Shown here piece by piece: positions 27,862-36,562 of a stretch of DNA of 64,000 bases (position 1 is the first letter of the stretch; each line of letters opens with the position of its first letter). Source of the stretch: Myxacorys chilensis ATA2-1-KO14. GTDB lineage: Bacteria > Cyanobacteriota > Cyanobacteriia > Leptolyngbyales > Leptolyngbyaceae. The DNA is taken from NCBI GenBank assembly GCA_019359275.1, contig JAHHHP010000025.1, forward strand, positions 1 through 64,000, read 5' to 3'. The notes under the pieces are model-generated. The model was not told the DNA's origin and searched no databases. It was given only the letters and a program-made list of their open reading frames with translations. The position numbers and the translations under genes are program-made.

Positions 27862-27893
27862 CCCTCATCCCTCATCCTTCATCCCTCCGATTA
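27771..27893. repeat. GGGATGA-type repeat cluster, inverted copies
   Basis: GAGGGATGAGGGATGAAGGG lies near 27780-27799. Inverted copies (CATCCCTCATCCCTCATCC) lie near 27860-27888 at the end of hpnH. The copies overlap the start of the GT39 gene. Similar runs occur on the far side of hpnH. Confidence 0.65.
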
Positions 27894-28910
27894 TCCTCCA
27901 AAGACTGCACCCAGCGATCGCCCAATGTTACTCGGCTGCATCGCATCGACTGCTGCCGTTGGTTCATAGCCGCAATGAACCATGCAGTCTGCGCATTCAG
28001 GATTGCCACTCTTGCGACCGTACTGACTCCAATCGGTGTTGTCAATCAGTTCGCGGAAGGTTTTGTAATGACCTTCATTCAAGAGATAACAAGGCTTTTG
28101 CCAACCCAAAACGCTATAACTAGGGCTGCCCCAAGGAGTGCATTCATAATCTTTGTCACCTGTGAGAAAGTCTAAAAACAGGGGGTTGTGGTTAAAAACC
28201 CAAGATCTTTGACCCGCTTTAAACGGTGCCAAAATTTCGCGGAACAGGGCTTTGGTTTGTTCGCGCTTGAGGAAATGGTCTTGATCAGGTGCCCACTCGT
28301 AGCCGTAGCCAGGAGAAATCATCATGCCATCGACTTTCAAATCGCTGCTGAGAAAGTCGAAGAACCGCTGCATCTCGCCAACGTCAGCACCCTCAAAAAT
28401 GGTCGTGTTGGTGGTGACACGGAATCCTTTTGCTTTCGCGGCTTTAATCGCAGCAACCGCCGTATCGAAGATGCCCTTACGATCGACACATTTATCGTGC
28501 CATTCCCGCATTCCATCCAGGTGAACGCTAAAGCTAAAGTAAGGCGACGGCTCAAATTTGGAGAGACTCTTTTCAAGCAAAATGCCGTTGGTGCAGAGAT
28601 AGACAAATTTCTTTCTTGCCACCAAGCCCCGCACAATCTCGTCGATTTGCGGATGCAGCAACGGTTCACCTCCTGGAATCGAAACCACGGGCGCACCGCA
28701 TTCTTCCGCGGCCGCAAAGCACTGTTCGGGCGTCAAATTCTGCTTGAGAATTTCAACAGGGTGCTGAATTTTGCCGCATCCTGTGCAAGCAAGATTACAG
28801 CGAAACAACGGTTCGAGCATCAGCACGAGCGGAAATTTCTTGCGCCCTGACAGTCGCTGCCTGACCAAGTAAGAACCAACTGAAATTGCTTGCTGTAACT
28901 GAATAGCCAT
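27891..28910 (-). CDS. hpnH: adenosyl-hopene transferase (hopanoid radical SAM)
   Basis: The 339-residue protein is a radical SAM enzyme with the [4Fe-4S] motif CNLACTGC near residues 38-45, [12 protein letters not shown] near 75, and a C-terminal cysteine set [13 protein letters not shown] near 308. HpnH adds a 5'-deoxyadenosyl group to diploptene, the first step of the extended hopanoid side chain. A divergent HpnG-like phosphorylase and an HpnA-like epimerase in the same locus support the role. The expected scaffold gene (squalene-hopene cyclase) is not in this window. Confidence 0.93.
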   Translation of the reverse strand: MAIQLQQAISVGSYLVRQRLSGRKKFPLVLMLEPLFRCNLACTGCGKIQHPVEILKQNLTPEQCFAAAEECGAPVVSIPGGEPLLHPQIDEIVRGLVARKKFVYLCTNGILLEKSLSKFEPSPYFSFSVHLDGMREWHDKCVDRKGIFDTAVAAIKAAKAKGFRVTTNTTIFEGADVGEMQRFFDFLSSDLKVDGMMISPGYGYEWAPDQDHFLKREQTKALFREILAPFKAGQRSWVFNHNPLFLDFLTGDKDYECTPWGSPSYSVLGWQKPCYLLNEGHYKTFRELIDNTDWSQYGRKSGNPECADCMVHCGYEPTAAVDAMQPSNIGRSLGAVFGG

Positions 28911-28924
28911 AAATTAGGACTCCT

Positions 28925-29070
28925 CACGAGGATAGGGATGAGGGATGAGAGATGAGGGATGAGATGAATTGGAAAGCAGGGCGGGATTGAAGATCGCGGC
29001 CACTCGCATTACTGCCTCCATCCCTCCTTGCGTCAGCGTTGCCGTAAGGCGTCCCTCATCCTTCATCCCT
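28925..29070. repeat. second GGGATGA-type repeat cluster
   Basis: Tandem copies GGGATGAGGGATGAGAGATG lie around 28935-28960, and inverted copies CCCTCATCCTTCATCCC lie near 29052-29068. The second set runs into the 3' end of hpnA. Together with the cluster at 27771-27893 they bracket hpnH. Confidence 0.65.
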
Positions 29071-30052
29071 TTTTTATGTAACCTTTCGATACAAACCAGT
29101 CTACGGCATCTTTCAAAGCAGTGGTGATAGGGGTTTGGGGTAAGCCAAGGTCCTGAACGGCTTTTGTTGCATCGTAGTACATTGGATGCTGCGACATCCT
29201 CACTCCGTCGATAGGGATAGAGGGGGTTTTGCCGAATCGGGTGAGAACTTGTTCGTCAATCCAGGCGACGCTGAGGGGAATCCAGGCCGACAGCGATCGC
29301 GTCGGGGCGGGCAGCCCAGTCAGTTGACTGAGATGGTCGAGCAATTGTTTCAGCGACAGGTTCTGATGGCCTAAAATGTAACGTTCTCCAGAACGTCCTT
29401 TTTCCCACGCGAGCAGATGTCCTTGCGCTACATCCCGGACGTGAATCAAATTCAGTCCGGTGTCAACATAAGCGGGCATTCGACGCTGGAGGAATCGCAG
29501 AATAATATCTCCAGTGGGCGTAGGCTTGATATCCCACGCGCCGATCGGAGTACTCGGATTGACGATTACCACGTCTTGTCCTGCCTTAGCCGCCGTGATC
29601 GCTTCTTGTTCTGCCCAATATTTCGATTGTTTGTAGGCTCCGATCAACGCTTCAACCGGAGATTGATAGCGCTCGGTAGCAGGTTGCCCAGACGGATCAA
29701 CCCCAATCGCCGCAACAGAACTGGTATAAACTGTTCGCTCAATTCCTGCTTGCTCTGCGGCAGCTAAGATATTGCGAGTGCCAATCACGTTGCTGTGATA
29801 GAGAGCGTCGCGATCGCGCTGCCATAGCGAGTAGTGGGCGGCGACGTGAAATAGGGCATCGCATCCCAGCAGCGATCGCGCTAAATCTGGGTCGGTTAAG
29901 TCACCATTTACAAGCTCTAGATCCAATCCCTGCAGGTTGTCTAACACACTGTTGGGTCGAACCAGTGCCCGGACGCTGTGACCTCGTTGAAGCAGCGATC
30001 GCACTAAATTTGCGCCGACAAATCCGGTTCCGCCTGTGACAAATGCTTTCAT
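29063..30052 (-). CDS. hpnA: hopanoid-associated sugar epimerase (NAD-dependent)
   Basis: From the ATG at 30052 the product is 329 residues. The longer open frame to 30205 would overlap the RND gene and adds 51 unlike residues. The NAD-binding loop FVTGGTGFVGANLV is at the N-terminus, the SDR catalytic pair is in YKQSKYW, and VNPSTPIGAWD and YILGHQNLS follow. It belongs to the extended SDR family named HpnA. The family name comes from gene neighbourhood, and the substrate is not settled. It starts four bases after the RND pump stop and is followed by hpnH, so these are one operon. Confidence 0.88.
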   Translation of the reverse strand: MKAFVTGGTGFVGANLVRSLLQRGHSVRALVRPNSVLDNLQGLDLELVNGDLTDPDLARSLLGCDALFHVAAHYSLWQRDRDALYHSNVIGTRNILAAAEQAGIERTVYTSSVAAIGVDPSGQPATERYQSPVEALIGAYKQSKYWAEQEAITAAKAGQDVVIVNPSTPIGAWDIKPTPTGDIILRFLQRRMPAYVDTGLNLIHVRDVAQGHLLAWEKGRSGERYILGHQNLSLKQLLDHLSQLTGLPAPTRSLSAWIPLSVAWIDEQVLTRFGKTPSIPIDGVRMSQHPMYYDATKAVQDLGLPQTPITTALKDAVDWFVSKGYIKKG

Positions 30053-30056
30053 GGAA

Positions 30057-32699
30057 TTAGGGTTTGCGGCTAAATTTCTTCGGTTTGAGATCATCAAACA
30101 GGGTATACACCACAGGAACGACAACCAGAGTGAGCAGCGTCGAGGTGATGAGTCCACCGGAAATTGCAATTGCCATTGGCGATCGCAGTTCTGCTCCTGC
30201 GCCAAATTTTAGGGCGAGCGGAGCCATGCCTAAAATGGTGGAGGCAGTTGTCATGAGGATAGGACGGAGGCGAATCGGGCCTGCCTTGAGAATTGCAGCG
30301 CTGCGCTCAAGTCCTTCTCGTCGCAACTGGCTAATGTAATCCACAATCAGAATTGCATTCTTGTTCGCCAACCCTAGCAGAAACACAAATCCGATCAGCG
30401 AAACCATGCCAAAATCACTTTGAGTCAACAAAAGCGCCAACATTGCTCCAATTAGCGCCAATGGCAATGACAACGCAATCACTAATGGATCGATGATGTT
30501 CCGAAAAAGTGTCGTCAATGCCAAAACAATGCAGAGCGCTGAGAGGGCTAACGTTGTCCCAAAGCTCCTAAAGATCTGGTTGCTGGTTGCCGAATCACCC
30601 CCCAAACCTAACGTTACGCCTGGTGGCAAAACGCCTTTTGACGCCTCTACCAAGTTTTTCGTGGCATCTCCTAACGAAAGATTTTCGCTAAGATTAGCGC
30701 TAATTTCGACGGCTCGTTCTCCCTTCTGGCGATCGATCTGCTGAATCGTATTGTTAGTGATGGTACTTCCGCTAAGGGTAACGTCAACAAATCCTGGCAA
30801 CGTTTGAACCTTGTTCTTCAAGTTTGTGGCTGCGGTAGTAAGGGTGGCAATATCATTGCCTCGAATGGAAGCCTGTAAAGGTTTCTGGTTTCCAGCTTCT
30901 ACAAAGGGAATATCCTCAACGCCAGTCGTTACGCCCGCAATTTGAGGGAGTGTCGTTCGCAATTGATCCTGGACTTGAGCCGTTGGGATGGAGCGATCGT
31001 CGCTCAACTTCACATACAGCACGCCCTTATTGGGTTCACCTTCTCGCGACCCGACGGTTGTAAACACTGTCTCAACACCGGGTGCTTTTCTAACCGCATC
31101 TTCTAGCTGTTTTGCCACTGCTAATGAACTTTGGAGCGGATTGATCTGAGCCAGCAAGCTAGGATCGGCAGCCAGGGCTTCACGGGAGGGAATTTGGGGC
31201 AGGGGAGCAGTATAGCGAACATTAAATTCCCCCCGATCGAGTTTGGGAATAAATCCTTGGGGAATGAACGGCACGATCGCTAACCCTCCCGCAAAACTGA
31301 GGAGCGCAATGCCCACAACAATCCAGCGATGACGAAGCGACCACCTTAACAGATTGCGATAGGCATCGCTAAAGTATGTCCAAATCCGCCCGACACGAGG
31401 CGCAGACTGTTCGGGTCGGCGTTTGAGTAAATAGAGTGACATCACTGGAGTCAGGGTTCTGGCTACCAGGAGCGACATGATCATTGCCGCCGATACGGTA
31501 ATGCCAAACGGCTTGAAAAATTGACCGACGACGCCGCCCATCAAACCGATCGGCAAAAACACCGCGACATTTGTAAACGTGGTCGCGGTGACGGTTAAGC
31601 CAATCTCATCGGTCGCGTGAAGTGCAGCTTGCTTAGGAGTCTCTCCGTTTTCAATATGACGACTAATGTTTTCAACTTCAACGATCGCATCATCGACGAC
31701 ATTACCCACCACCAACGCTAATGCTAACAGGGTGATGGTTTCCAAGTTAAATCCAAAAATCGCCATGACAATCAACGTGCCGAGCAGCGAAATGGGGATG
31801 GCAACCGCCGCAATAAAAGTAGCTTGCCAGTTTCGCAAAAATGGAAAGATTACGATAATAGCAAGCACAATAGCTTCAACGAGAGCCTCGATCGTGGAAC
31901 TCGTCGCTTTACGAATGTATTCGGCCTGGGTTGCTGCTAAGGAAAGTTGCACATCGGGTAGGGTGCTTCGCAGGCGAGAAATTTCTCGCTCAACCGCCTC
32001 AACCACGTCTAAGGTGTTAGCATTACCGCGTTTGATCACCTGAATGGATAGGGCGTCGTTGCCATTAAACCGAACCAACGTGCCGAGAGGAGAAGCGGCG
32101 GGAAGGGACGCGGGATCAGGGGGAGCGGCAGGTTCGCCAAGAAGATTGACTTTGAGAACGCCAGGGAGGGCTGCGATCGTTGGCACAATCTGTTCGTTTG
32201 CCAGTTTGGATAGGTCGCTCAAGGAGCGGGATGAACTGTCAATCGCATAGCTGACCGCAGCAGATTCGTTGAGGTTGAGCGGAATTACTTTGAAGGTAGA
32301 GCCTTGCGGCAATGATGCCGATTTCATCGCCGTTTCTACAGCGCGGCTAGACGCTTCTAGCTCGGTGCCCACTTGAAACGAAAGGCTTACTGCCGACTGA
32401 CCCGGATAGGACGACGAGCGGACATCGTTGACGTTAGGGAGCGATCGCAACGCATCTTCAATCGGTTGAGTAACCGTGCGTTCAGTATCCGTTGCGCTCT
32501 GGGTCGGAGCTTGAGCATTTACCACCACCACCGGAAAAGCAATATCCGGAAACAGCGCGTACTTGAGGGAACTAAATGCCATGATCCCAGCAACTATAGT
32601 CGCCAACCAAAAGCCGATCGTCAGCTTTGGAAAGGCGATCGCAAGACGAGAAATATTAAGAAACTCTCGAATTTTTGGCTTTTGAGTTGGCTGTTGCAT
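30057..32699 (-). CDS. RND-family efflux pump (AcrB/HAE type, compact)
   Basis: The product is 880 residues, shorter than the usual 1040. A first transmembrane helix lies near 28-48, a porter domain at about 50-265, then a block of helices carrying the RND proton-relay motif GNVVDDAIVEVENI near 333. A second porter domain follows (about 480-700) and then the last helices, with GLANKNAILIVDYISQL. The shortened loops explain the length; no frameshift is needed. Four bases separate it from hpnA, so it is co-transcribed with hopanoid genes and may move hopanoids or other lipids, although it is not of the MmpL-like HpnN type. No membrane-fusion partner lies beside it. Confidence 0.88.
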   Translation of the reverse strand: MQQPTQKPKIREFLNISRLAIAFPKLTIGFWLATIVAGIMAFSSLKYALFPDIAFPVVVVNAQAPTQSATDTERTVTQPIEDALRSLPNVNDVRSSSYPGQSAVSLSFQVGTELEASSRAVETAMKSASLPQGSTFKVIPLNLNESAAVSYAIDSSSRSLSDLSKLANEQIVPTIAALPGVLKVNLLGEPAAPPDPASLPAASPLGTLVRFNGNDALSIQVIKRGNANTLDVVEAVEREISRLRSTLPDVQLSLAATQAEYIRKATSSTIEALVEAIVLAIIVIFPFLRNWQATFIAAVAIPISLLGTLIVMAIFGFNLETITLLALALVVGNVVDDAIVEVENISRHIENGETPKQAALHATDEIGLTVTATTFTNVAVFLPIGLMGGVVGQFFKPFGITVSAAMIMSLLVARTLTPVMSLYLLKRRPEQSAPRVGRIWTYFSDAYRNLLRWSLRHRWIVVGIALLSFAGGLAIVPFIPQGFIPKLDRGEFNVRYTAPLPQIPSREALAADPSLLAQINPLQSSLAVAKQLEDAVRKAPGVETVFTTVGSREGEPNKGVLYVKLSDDRSIPTAQVQDQLRTTLPQIAGVTTGVEDIPFVEAGNQKPLQASIRGNDIATLTTAATNLKNKVQTLPGFVDVTLSGSTITNNTIQQIDRQKGERAVEISANLSENLSLGDATKNLVEASKGVLPPGVTLGLGGDSATSNQIFRSFGTTLALSALCIVLALTTLFRNIIDPLVIALSLPLALIGAMLALLLTQSDFGMVSLIGFVFLLGLANKNAILIVDYISQLRREGLERSAAILKAGPIRLRPILMTTASTILGMAPLALKFGAGAELRSPMAIAISGGLITSTLLTLVVVPVVYTLFDDLKPKKFSRKP

Positions 32700-32867
32700 G
32701 AATCCCCACCCGATAACACACTATAAAAATTCAAACTAGTCTGTCTGAATATTTTAACGTTCTAGCTTCAGTCGGCTCTTCTAGTTTTAGGTCAATTGCT
32801 CAGTCCGGAAACGCTATGCTGAAAAGCTGCTCACATTTAGCGCTCCATTCACGCGATTAAATGTTCC

Positions 32868-33551
32868 ATGAGTCTACTGATTCTCGTTCCCCAAGGGGCT
32901 GAACATCAAGCCGTTTGTCAGGAGTTAAGCCGTTGCTCCAATCCTCCACGAGTGGAGGCAATTCCGATTGGATGCTCTGCGGTGCAGCGCTTTCTGCACT
33001 CGACTGATCTTCAAATTTCTCAGGTGGTAGTCATGGGATTGTGCGGCAGTTTGTCTCCTCGCTACGGAGTGGGAGAGGTCGTGCTGTATCAGGAATGCAT
33101 GGATGGATTAGGACAAGTGAAAGAGTGCGATCGCGCCCTTACCCAACGTCTGCAAACGTGCCTGAACCTGACACCTGTGCGGGCATTGACAAGCGATCGC
33201 ATCATTGCCTTAGCGAGCGAAAAGCAAGCCTTAGGCAAGCTCCACAACGCTGACGTGGTTGATATGGAAGGAATGGCGGTGATGTCGCTCAGTGCGGCAA
33301 TCACGATGGTACGAGTGGTCAGTGATGATGTGCATGAGGACGTACCGGATTTGACGGGGGCAATTGATCCGGATGGAAAGCTGCGATCGCTGCCGCTGGC
33401 GATCGGACTGATTCGACATCCAATTAAAGGATTTCGATTGATTCGGGGATCGCTGATCGGGCTGCGATCGTTGCGGAGAGTAGCGCGGCTCGTCGTGGAA
33501 TGTCTGGATGATGAACCTGGGATTGATCAGCGATCGCGTCAACCGTCGTAG
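32868..33551 (+). CDS. hpnG: hopanoid-associated phosphorylase (HpnG-like nucleosidase)
   Basis: The 227-residue protein belongs to the purine nucleoside phosphorylase/MTA-SAH nucleosidase superfamily. It has VVVMGLCGSLSPRYGVGEVVLY at about residues 53-74 and the ribose/purine site ADVVDMEGMAVMSL near 127-140, with an aspartate in RVVSDDVHED. HpnG removes adenine from adenosylhopane made by HpnH. It is read away from the RND-hpnA-hpnH operon across 168 bp, which would hold both promoters. Without the hpnH neighbour it could be taken for a general MTA/SAH nucleosidase. Confidence 0.75.
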   Translation: MSLLILVPQGAEHQAVCQELSRCSNPPRVEAIPIGCSAVQRFLHSTDLQISQVVVMGLCGSLSPRYGVGEVVLYQECMDGLGQVKECDRALTQRLQTCLNLTPVRALTSDRIIALASEKQALGKLHNADVVDMEGMAVMSLSAAITMVRVVSDDVHEDVPDLTGAIDPDGKLRSLPLAIGLIRHPIKGFRLIRGSLIGLRSLRRVARLVVECLDDEPGIDQRSRQPS

Positions 33552-33598
33552 AGACGCGACATGTCGCGTCTCTACCGATCCATCGGGCATCCTACCCA

Positions 33599-33985
33599 TT
33601 ACCCAATCACGGCAATACAATCAATTTCAACCAACACATCCTTCGGTAATCGGGACACCTCGACGCAGGCACGAGCAGGCGCGGTTGCCTCGTCAAAATA
33701 GCGGGCGTACACACTATTTACTGTCGCAAAATCATTCATATCTTTTAGAAAGACCGTCGTTCGCACCACATCTGCAAACGTTGCGCCCGCTGCCTCTAAA
33801 ATTCCTTTTAGACTTTGCATCACCCGTTCGGTTTGGGCAGACACATCTCCTTCAACGATTGTACCCGTTTGCGGATCGAGGGCAATTTGCCCTGCCACAA
33901 ACACGAGTTGACCTTGAGCCGCGATCGCTTGGTTATAGGGTCCAACCGGAGCGGGAGCCGCATCGGTACGAATAATCTTTCTCAT
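33599..33985 (-). CDS. ridA: RidA family reactive enamine/imine deaminase
   Basis: From the ATG at 33985 the product is 128 residues ([21 protein letters not shown]...), the normal RidA length; the longer frame to 34066 overlaps the NUDIX gene. [14 protein letters not shown], an arginine in [14 protein letters not shown], and the C-terminal [20 protein letters not shown] are the RidA hallmarks. It hydrolyses 2-aminoacrylate and related reactive imines. It follows the NUDIX gene by 10 bp on the same strand. Confidence 0.92.
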   Translation of the reverse strand: MRKIIRTDAAPAPVGPYNQAIAAQGQLVFVAGQIALDPQTGTIVEGDVSAQTERVMQSLKGILEAAGATFADVVRTTVFLKDMNDFATVNSVYARYFDEATAPARACVEVSRLPKDVLVEIDCIAVIG

Positions 33986-33995
33986 AGGGTCTTTC

Positions 33996-34427
33996 TCAAC
34001 ATAAGTGGGGGCGGAGTCCATAATTTCGGTACTGTAAATAATCGTGCAAAATGAGATCGTGGTCAAAGCACAGGTTTTTCGGAATCTCCCAAATATTGAT
34101 TACTTTGACATCTTTGGCGTCATCACCCGCTTTCGGTTCGCCTGTTGCGGTCGCGATGTACACCATACTGATCGTGTGGTGACGCTGATCGCGGGCAGGG
34201 TCAGAATACACTTGCAGCAAGTCAACTAACCGAATCTCTAACCCGATTTCTTCCATCGCTTCCCGCCGAGCCGTCTCTTCGGCTGGTTCGCCATAATCCA
34301 TAAATCCGCCGGGAATGGCCCAGCCATAAGGCGGATTGTGTCGTTCAATCAAAATGATCGGGCGCTCTGGACGATCAATCATTTCGATAATGATATCGAC
34401 CGCCGGAAACGGGTTTTTGTGATCCAC
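33996..34427 (-). CDS. NUDIX hydrolase
   Basis: The 143-residue protein has a full NUDIX box, [21 protein letters not shown](IG), at about residues 40-62. It is preceded by [17 protein letters not shown], typical of housekeeping nucleoside-diphosphate hydrolases such as ADP-ribose pyrophosphatase or 8-oxo-dGTPase types. The exact substrate cannot be read from sequence. It is co-directional with ridA, suggesting a metabolite-repair pair. Confidence 0.88.
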   Translation of the reverse strand: MDHKNPFPAVDIIIEMIDRPERPIILIERHNPPYGWAIPGGFMDYGEPAEETARREAMEEIGLEIRLVDLLQVYSDPARDQRHHTISMVYIATATGEPKAGDDAKDVKVINIWEIPKNLCFDHDLILHDYLQYRNYGLRPHLC

Positions 34428-34513
34428 AGATTTTCGCTCGTTGCAACGTTTCTAGAATAGTTGAAATCAGAATTTTGGGAGACTCAGATTTTGCCTGACG
34501 GAGAGATTCTAAA

Positions 34514-34885
34514 CTACCTCATCGCTTCGATGGTAACGAGCCCGCCTTCAATAGCTTCAATCTGAAGCTTAAATCCATACAACAAACTCATTCCTACAAG
34601 TGGATCTGCATCTGATGCTGCTACGTCCACAACTTGGATTTGACCGTCCCAAATTACGGTTGCGCGGTACATCTCGAAGATAACTTCACTGCCGTCACCC
34701 AATGTCCCAACGTCACGAAATATCCACGGTAAGCTAAGAGACTCGATGATCGAGAAGGGAAGAGATAGAAAACCTGTGAAGCCTGTGTCAATCACTGCCT
34801 CAATCATTTGCTTAGAAGCATTACTATGACCAACCGCAACCTGGATCATGGCTTCACAACTCTGACTCACAAAGCCTTGCATCAT
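34514..34885 (-). CDS. clan AA retropepsin-like aspartic protease
   Basis: From the ATG at 34885 (or the next codon at 34882) the product is about 123 residues. EAVIDTGFTGFLSLP holds the D-T-G catalytic triad, GDGSEVIF looks like the flap, and DPLVGMSLLYGFKLQIE is the conserved C-terminal psi-loop. A single-domain protein like this must act as a dimer. Its start overlaps the TGA of the upstream 102-residue gene (ATGA), so the two are translationally coupled. Such pairs are common in cyanobacteria but their targets are unknown. Confidence 0.8.
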   Translation of the reverse strand: MMQGFVSQSCEAMIQVAVGHSNASKQMIEAVIDTGFTGFLSLPFSIIESLSLPWIFRDVGTLGDGSEVIFEMYRATVIWDGQIQVVDVAASDADPLVGMSLLYGFKLQIEAIEGGLVTIEAMR

Positions 34886-35190
34886 ACCGATTGCTTCAGG
34901 CTCCGGGAACCAAACCGATAGACTGCACGATGTCCAATCCGAATCACCCAAGGTTGAGCATCGGGGTATCGTTCATAGAGGCGATCGACTGCGACGATCG
35001 TGTTGTCTGCCACTTCAAAGGCTCCGGTTTCAATGTCGATCGCAACGATTCTGCCATAATTGCCTTCCTCGACTTGGGAACGCACCTGAGATTGGTAGAT
35101 CTCATCGCCACGTCGAGCAAATTCCTCTTTGCTGTAGCGGGGTTGGCGAACTGCCATGGGTTGACCTTGTTTCAATGGTTGCCCTTTCAT
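34882..35190 (-). CDS. small partner protein of retropepsin-like protease
   Basis: The product has 102 residues; the ATG at 35157 (MAVRQPRYSKEEFARRG) is an alternative start. QPRYSKEEFARRGDEIYQSQV is charged and helical. GNYGRIVAIDIETGAFEV, then DRLYERYPDAQPWVIRIGHRAVY, suggests a small beta-rich fold. Its stop overlaps the start of the protease gene. The strict coupling suggests a protease with its adaptor or a toxin-antitoxin-like pair, but no toxin family is recognised. Confidence 0.7.
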   Translation of the reverse strand: MKGQPLKQGQPMAVRQPRYSKEEFARRGDEIYQSQVRSQVEEGNYGRIVAIDIETGAFEVADNTIVAVDRLYERYPDAQPWVIRIGHRAVYRFGSRSLKQSV

Positions 35191-35308
35191 TTTAATCTAG
35201 GCGATCTCTTGGAGATAACTGCTTCAGCAGGTTGCTCTCAAGATCTAAGCTTCAACCACGATCGCACCTTAAATCAGAGCATAATCGCTTCACTGAACTA
35301 AGGACGCG

Positions 35309-35397
35309 GCATAACGGTTCGCTTCACCCGCCGCTAGTAATCTTCCGTTCTCAAGCAATCGACTCGATACAGTCGCGATGCAAGCGGATTGTTAGCT
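35309..35397 (-). other. attC-like recombination site C
   Basis: The ends are GCATAAC (35309-35315) and GTTAGCT (35391-35397), near the RYYYAAC/GTTRRRY consensus with one or two deviations. Inside, GGTTCGCTTCACCCGCC pairs imperfectly with GCGATGCAAGCGGATT, and the centre carries GACTCGATACAGTC exactly as in site A, 13 kb away. The TAA of the upstream minus-strand ATP-grasp gene falls within the GTTAGC end. It is the only attC-like site seen at this locus. Confidence 0.62.
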
Positions 35398-36222
35398 GCG
35401 CTCTGCCCATACTGTAGCAAAACGTTCAGCCGTCCATCCTACCAAGTCTGATACTTGACCATTCCCAATTTCTACAACTCGTTTGCAGCCATCTCTGCGC
35501 TCCACCACATCCACTGCAAAGAACTGACTGTTAATGCGTTTAGCGCACTCTTCAACAATTGCTGGAACTTCCTCATCTGGCAATGCAGCGAATGGCTTGC
35601 CGTACACCACAAAGTAACGTCTCTCTGTCTCAGCAATGAAGTCTTCCACTTGCCGCACACAGAGACCACCCTCAATAGTGCCTCTAAACTTTTGCATTTC
35701 AGCCACAACGGTTCTAATCGCTGACGGTTCATCAATTATCGACCCCACCGATGTTTTGAGAGACTTCACGTAATCTTTGATAAAGAACCTGCTCCACCCC
35801 AACTCACGTAATCCGTGCTCTAGATCATCATCGATCGAAAAGAAGCGCGTTTCTGGCGTTGAATCACGAATCAGTGGATACCAATTCGGTAAGTAATGTG
35901 TTGCCAAATATGCATCATCAGAAATTAAAACGTCTGCACCAGCATCTTTTACAACATTAACTAAGCAGGAATAATCATCAGGAGTGATCATCCAGCCCCG
36001 ATAAATTAGCGTTTCCCCTTGTTCTGGAGTGGGGAAAATTTTGGCTGATCCCGAAGCCAAAACTTCCAAAGAGATAATGGATACTTTAAATCCTACATTT
36101 CGCAGACAATCAAGCTGCTCTGAATATGCTTCATCTACCTTCTTAGGATTGAAGTAGTCACTGGGAAAAAGAAATCTCACAAGATCACCTACCAAACTGC
36201 TTCGCTCACTAGAATGCCCCAT
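35392..36222 (-). CDS. ATP-grasp domain protein (DUF4343/R2K-like)
   Basis: The product has 276 residues. It contains YRGWMITPDDYSCLVNVVKDAG near 74-95, a lysine in RFFIKDYVKSLKTSVGS near 147-163, and C-terminal FFAVDVVERRDGCKRVVEIGNGQVSDL, giving the acidic-Asn-x-G metal-binding end of an ATP-grasp ligase. It resembles the DUF4343/R2K group, which occurs in peptide-modifying and phage-linked operons. It has no co-directional partner here. Its stop lies inside attC-like site C, and its leader is shared with the unrelated gene at 41906. It may therefore be a mobile cassette gene. Confidence 0.72.
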   Translation of the reverse strand: MGHSSERSSLVGDLVRFLFPSDYFNPKKVDEAYSEQLDCLRNVGFKVSIISLEVLASGSAKIFPTPEQGETLIYRGWMITPDDYSCLVNVVKDAGADVLISDDAYLATHYLPNWYPLIRDSTPETRFFSIDDDLEHGLRELGWSRFFIKDYVKSLKTSVGSIIDEPSAIRTVVAEMQKFRGTIEGGLCVRQVEDFIAETERRYFVVYGKPFAALPDEEVPAIVEECAKRINSQFFAVDVVERRDGCKRVVEIGNGQVSDLVGWTAERFATVWAERS

Positions 36223-36237
36223 CTAAAACGTACAGCT

Positions 36238-36390
36238 CTTGTATTTAGACGGATATAGCCCGCCTCATTCTGTGTATCCCCTCTGAAGTTGGAATCTTGA
36301 ATAGACAGAGATGCTATATAGCACCCCAAATTAGAACATTGTTCAGATTGCATATCTTTCATATCCCTCCAAACTAGAGGATTAGACAGG
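36238..36390 (-). promoter_or_regulatory. conserved leader, copy 1
   Basis: Read on the minus strand, this stretch matches 41721-41874 over about 150 bases. Shared blocks include ATGTTCTAA-TTGGGGTG, GATTCCAA-TTCAGAGG, AATGAGGCGG-CTA and TCCGTC-AAAT-CAAG. It ends 15 bases before the ATG of the ATP-grasp gene, so it is either the promoter/5' UTR or a structured RNA. Confidence 0.75.
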
Positions 36391-36562
36391 CAGTTCTCCG
36401 CATAATATCCTCAAAGATTAAAGAGCATCCTTATCTCTTCAAAAAATATCTCTTCAGAAGATCATTGTGTTCGCTAAATTATTGACTTCTTTCTTCTAGC
36501 CGATTTTCCCTTCCACATCCCGTGCTAGAGTTCACGCATCTTTACTACTCTCTTCTTTATCT

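Noticed and set aside
30057..32699. Truncated or frameshifted AcrB
   Set aside because: Both porter domains and both helix blocks, with the DD and conserved C-terminal motifs, are in one open frame; the shorter length reflects shorter loops.
30057..32699. HpnN hopanoid transporter
   Set aside because: The motifs are of AcrB/HAE type and not of the MmpL-like HpnN type, despite the similar length and neighbourhood.
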